From: DATAMF01 sp964472565
GTDB taxonomy: Bacteria; Chloroflexota; Anaerolineae; Aggregatilineales; Aggregatilineaceae
DNA: 32,430 bases
Direction: 5' to 3'
NCBI GenBank assembly: GCA_964472565.1
Contig: CAYYNB010000058.1
Location: 1 to 32,430 of the forward strand
Notes under the pieces: generated by a model
What the model was told of the DNA's origin: nothing
Seen by the model: only the letters and a program-made list of their open reading frames with translations
Database searches by the model: none
In this document: piece by piece, positions 31,252 through 32,430 of the stretch
Numbering within the stretch: the first letter of the stretch is position 1
Layout: each line of letters opens with the position of its first letter
Translations under genes and position numbers: made by a program

Positions 31252-32430
31252 TTGACAGTCCCATCGAAAGACCAACTCAAACACTGGCTGAGTAATCCAG
31301 CCCCAATTACCGATTTGTGCGCCCAGGTCCGGCAGTCGCCTACCACACCGGTTGTGCTGGATGCAATGCGGCAAGAAATCGATGATCTAAGCACAATTCC
31401 GACACTCAGTTATTCCTTGTACCGGATGTTTGAACAAAACGGCGTGCGCGGCCCCTATGAAACTGCTTATTTTCTGAAACGGGCGCAGTTGACCCGCGCC
31501 GTACTTGAATATGTGATGGGCGACACATCGATGCGTAACGTGATTCATGATATCGCCTGGGACATCTGCGAAGAAACCTCGTGGCTGCTGCCTGCGCATG
31601 AAGAACAAGGGCCAGCTTATTGGGATTTGAATTTGCCTGTCCGCACGGCACCGTTTGGCGCGCATACCATGCTCACCCGCGAACCGGACTCGATTGATCT
31701 GTTCGCCGCTGAAACCGGCGCAGCGCTGGCCGAAACGATCTATCTGGTTGGTGACGATCTGAATCCAGAAGTTCGCCAGCGCATGCGCCAGGAAGTCGAA
31801 CGCCATGTGTTCAAACCCTACCTGGCTTATGCCCGCGATCACTGGTGGTTCAAGGGCGCGCTCAACTGGAATGGTGTCTGCAACGGCTCGATTGCGTTGG
31901 CCTTTCTGCGCCTGGAAAAAGACACCGAAACGCTGGCTGAGGCGCTTGCTTTAGCACTTGAAGGCTTTGAGGCCTATATTGCCACAGGCTTCGAGGTCGA
32001 TGGTGGTTCCATTGAAGGTTTGGGCTATTGGAATTACGGCTTGATGTATTACATCACTGTAGCCGAACTGCTGCGTGAGATCACCAACGGCGAATTAGAC
32101 CTGCTGGCAAATCCGCGTCTGCGCGCTATTGCCGCCTACCCTCCTGGCATGCTGCTGTCCGCGCCCAATAATTTTATCAATTTTGGTGACTCCACCGAAA
32201 CCCAAACACTTTCCGCCGGGGTAGTTAATCGTCTGGCGGAACGCACTGGAGTTGGTGCCTTGAGCGCTCTTTTGATCCCGGTAGGGGCCGAAACATATAA
32301 GTCGGAAGCGGGCCACACCGCGAAGGGATTTTCGAGTCGCTTTGGGTACAACTTTTATTCCAAACTGCCGTCCATCTTCCGTTATGCGGCCTGGTGGGAC
32401 TGCACCAACACAGCCCCGACATTGCTCCAA
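31252..32430 (+). CDS. Heparinase II/III-family polysaccharide lyase, cut by window end
   Basis: A frame open without a stop for 393 codons up to the window edge, so the C-terminus is missing. It shows the alpha-helical toroid of heparinase II/III-type lyases: DLNLPVRTAPFGAH, WWFKGALNWNGVCNGSIALAFL (N205, N207), DGGSIEGLGYWNYGLMYY (E255, Y259) and NNFINFGDSTETQ (GDS at 312-314), the recurring catalytic-cleft motifs. There is no signal peptide, so it acts in the cytoplasm on imported oligosaccharides, leaving an unsaturated uronyl end, the type of substrate GH105 takes. The start is the TTG at 31252 (3 bases after the ATPase stop, SD GGAG 11 bases upstream); no ATG lies nearby. It is the sixth gene of the transport operon. 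Confidence 0.82.
   Translation, partial: MTVPSKDQLKHWLSNPAPITDLCAQVRQSPTTPVVLDAMRQEIDDLSTIPTLSYSLYRMFEQNGVRGPYETAYFLKRAQLTRAVLEYVMGDTSMRNVIHDIAWDICEETSWLLPAHEEQGPAYWDLNLPVRTAPFGAHTMLTREPDSIDLFAAETGAALAETIYLVGDDLNPEVRQRMRQEVERHVFKPYLAYARDHWWFKGALNWNGVCNGSIALAFLRLEKDTETLAEALALALEGFEAYIATGFEVDGGSIEGLGYWNYGLMYYITVAELLREITNGELDLLANPRLRAIAAYPPGMLLSAPNNFINFGDSTETQTLSAGVVNRLAERTGVGALSALLIPVGAETYKSEAGHTAKGFSSRFGYNFYSKLPSIFRYAAWWDCTNTAPTLLQ

Overview
The window looks like chromosomal DNA of a free-living, heterotrophic bacterium of moderate GC content. The best guess is Chloroflexota (Anaerolineae-like). The reasons are a protein with NBR1/FW-type Ig repeats, an L,D-transpeptidase with LysM and VanW-type modules, a long-type OMP decarboxylase, and Dpp-type transporters mixed with glycoside catabolism. 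This placement is an inference from gene style; there is no rRNA or other phylogenetic marker here. No tRNA, rRNA, CRISPR array, insertion sequence or prophage gene was seen.

Left part (1-5.7 kb): housekeeping and cell-envelope genes. It holds the C-terminal part of a sensor histidine kinase (cut by the window start), a convergent M23 peptidase carrying four NBR1-like Ig repeats, a double-ACT-domain protein, a VOC/glyoxalase-fold protein and a convergent LysM/YkuD L,D-transpeptidase.

5.7-10.7 kb: a complete pyrBCDEF operon for de novo UMP synthesis from carbamoyl phosphate, with genes overlapping or a few bases apart. It has a strong promoter. The leader holds two terminator-like hairpins, and the second sits directly in front of the pyrB ribosome site, so it looks like an attenuator. 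A secreted penicillin-acylase-family Ntn hydrolase follows (10.8-13.2 kb) and ends in a clear terminator.

13.3-32.4 kb: a carbohydrate-utilisation island. A GH2 beta-mannosidase (+) converges on a tight seven-gene minus-strand operon. In transcription order this is a LacI regulator, a UxuB-type fructuronate reductase, a LarA-family nickel-pincer racemase/epimerase homolog, 6-phosphogluconate dehydrogenase, PPi-type phosphofructokinase, a HAD hydrolase and a GH105 unsaturated-uronyl hydrolase. Divergent from it is a second LacI regulator, followed by a five-gene Dpp/Opp-type ABC importer (binding protein, two permeases, two ATPases) and the start of a heparinase II/III-family lyase that runs off the window. 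The two LacI genes share a 190-bp control region with two strong promoters, each overlapped or followed by its own, different palindromic operator.

How it may work together: oligouronides enter through the ABC importer, are cut in the cytoplasm by the heparinase-like lyase and the GH105 enzyme, and uronate reaches D-mannonate through the UxuB-type reductase. The usual next enzymes (mannonate dehydratase, KDG kinase, KDPG aldolase) are not in the operon. Instead it encodes a C2-hydroxyacid epimerase homolog, 6-phosphogluconate dehydrogenase and phosphofructokinase. D-mannonate and D-gluconate are C2 epimers, so the operon may encode a route mannonate -> gluconate -> 6-phosphogluconate -> ribulose-5-phosphate. 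This is the most interesting hypothesis in the window. It lacks one step, a gluconate kinase, which would have to be encoded elsewhere.
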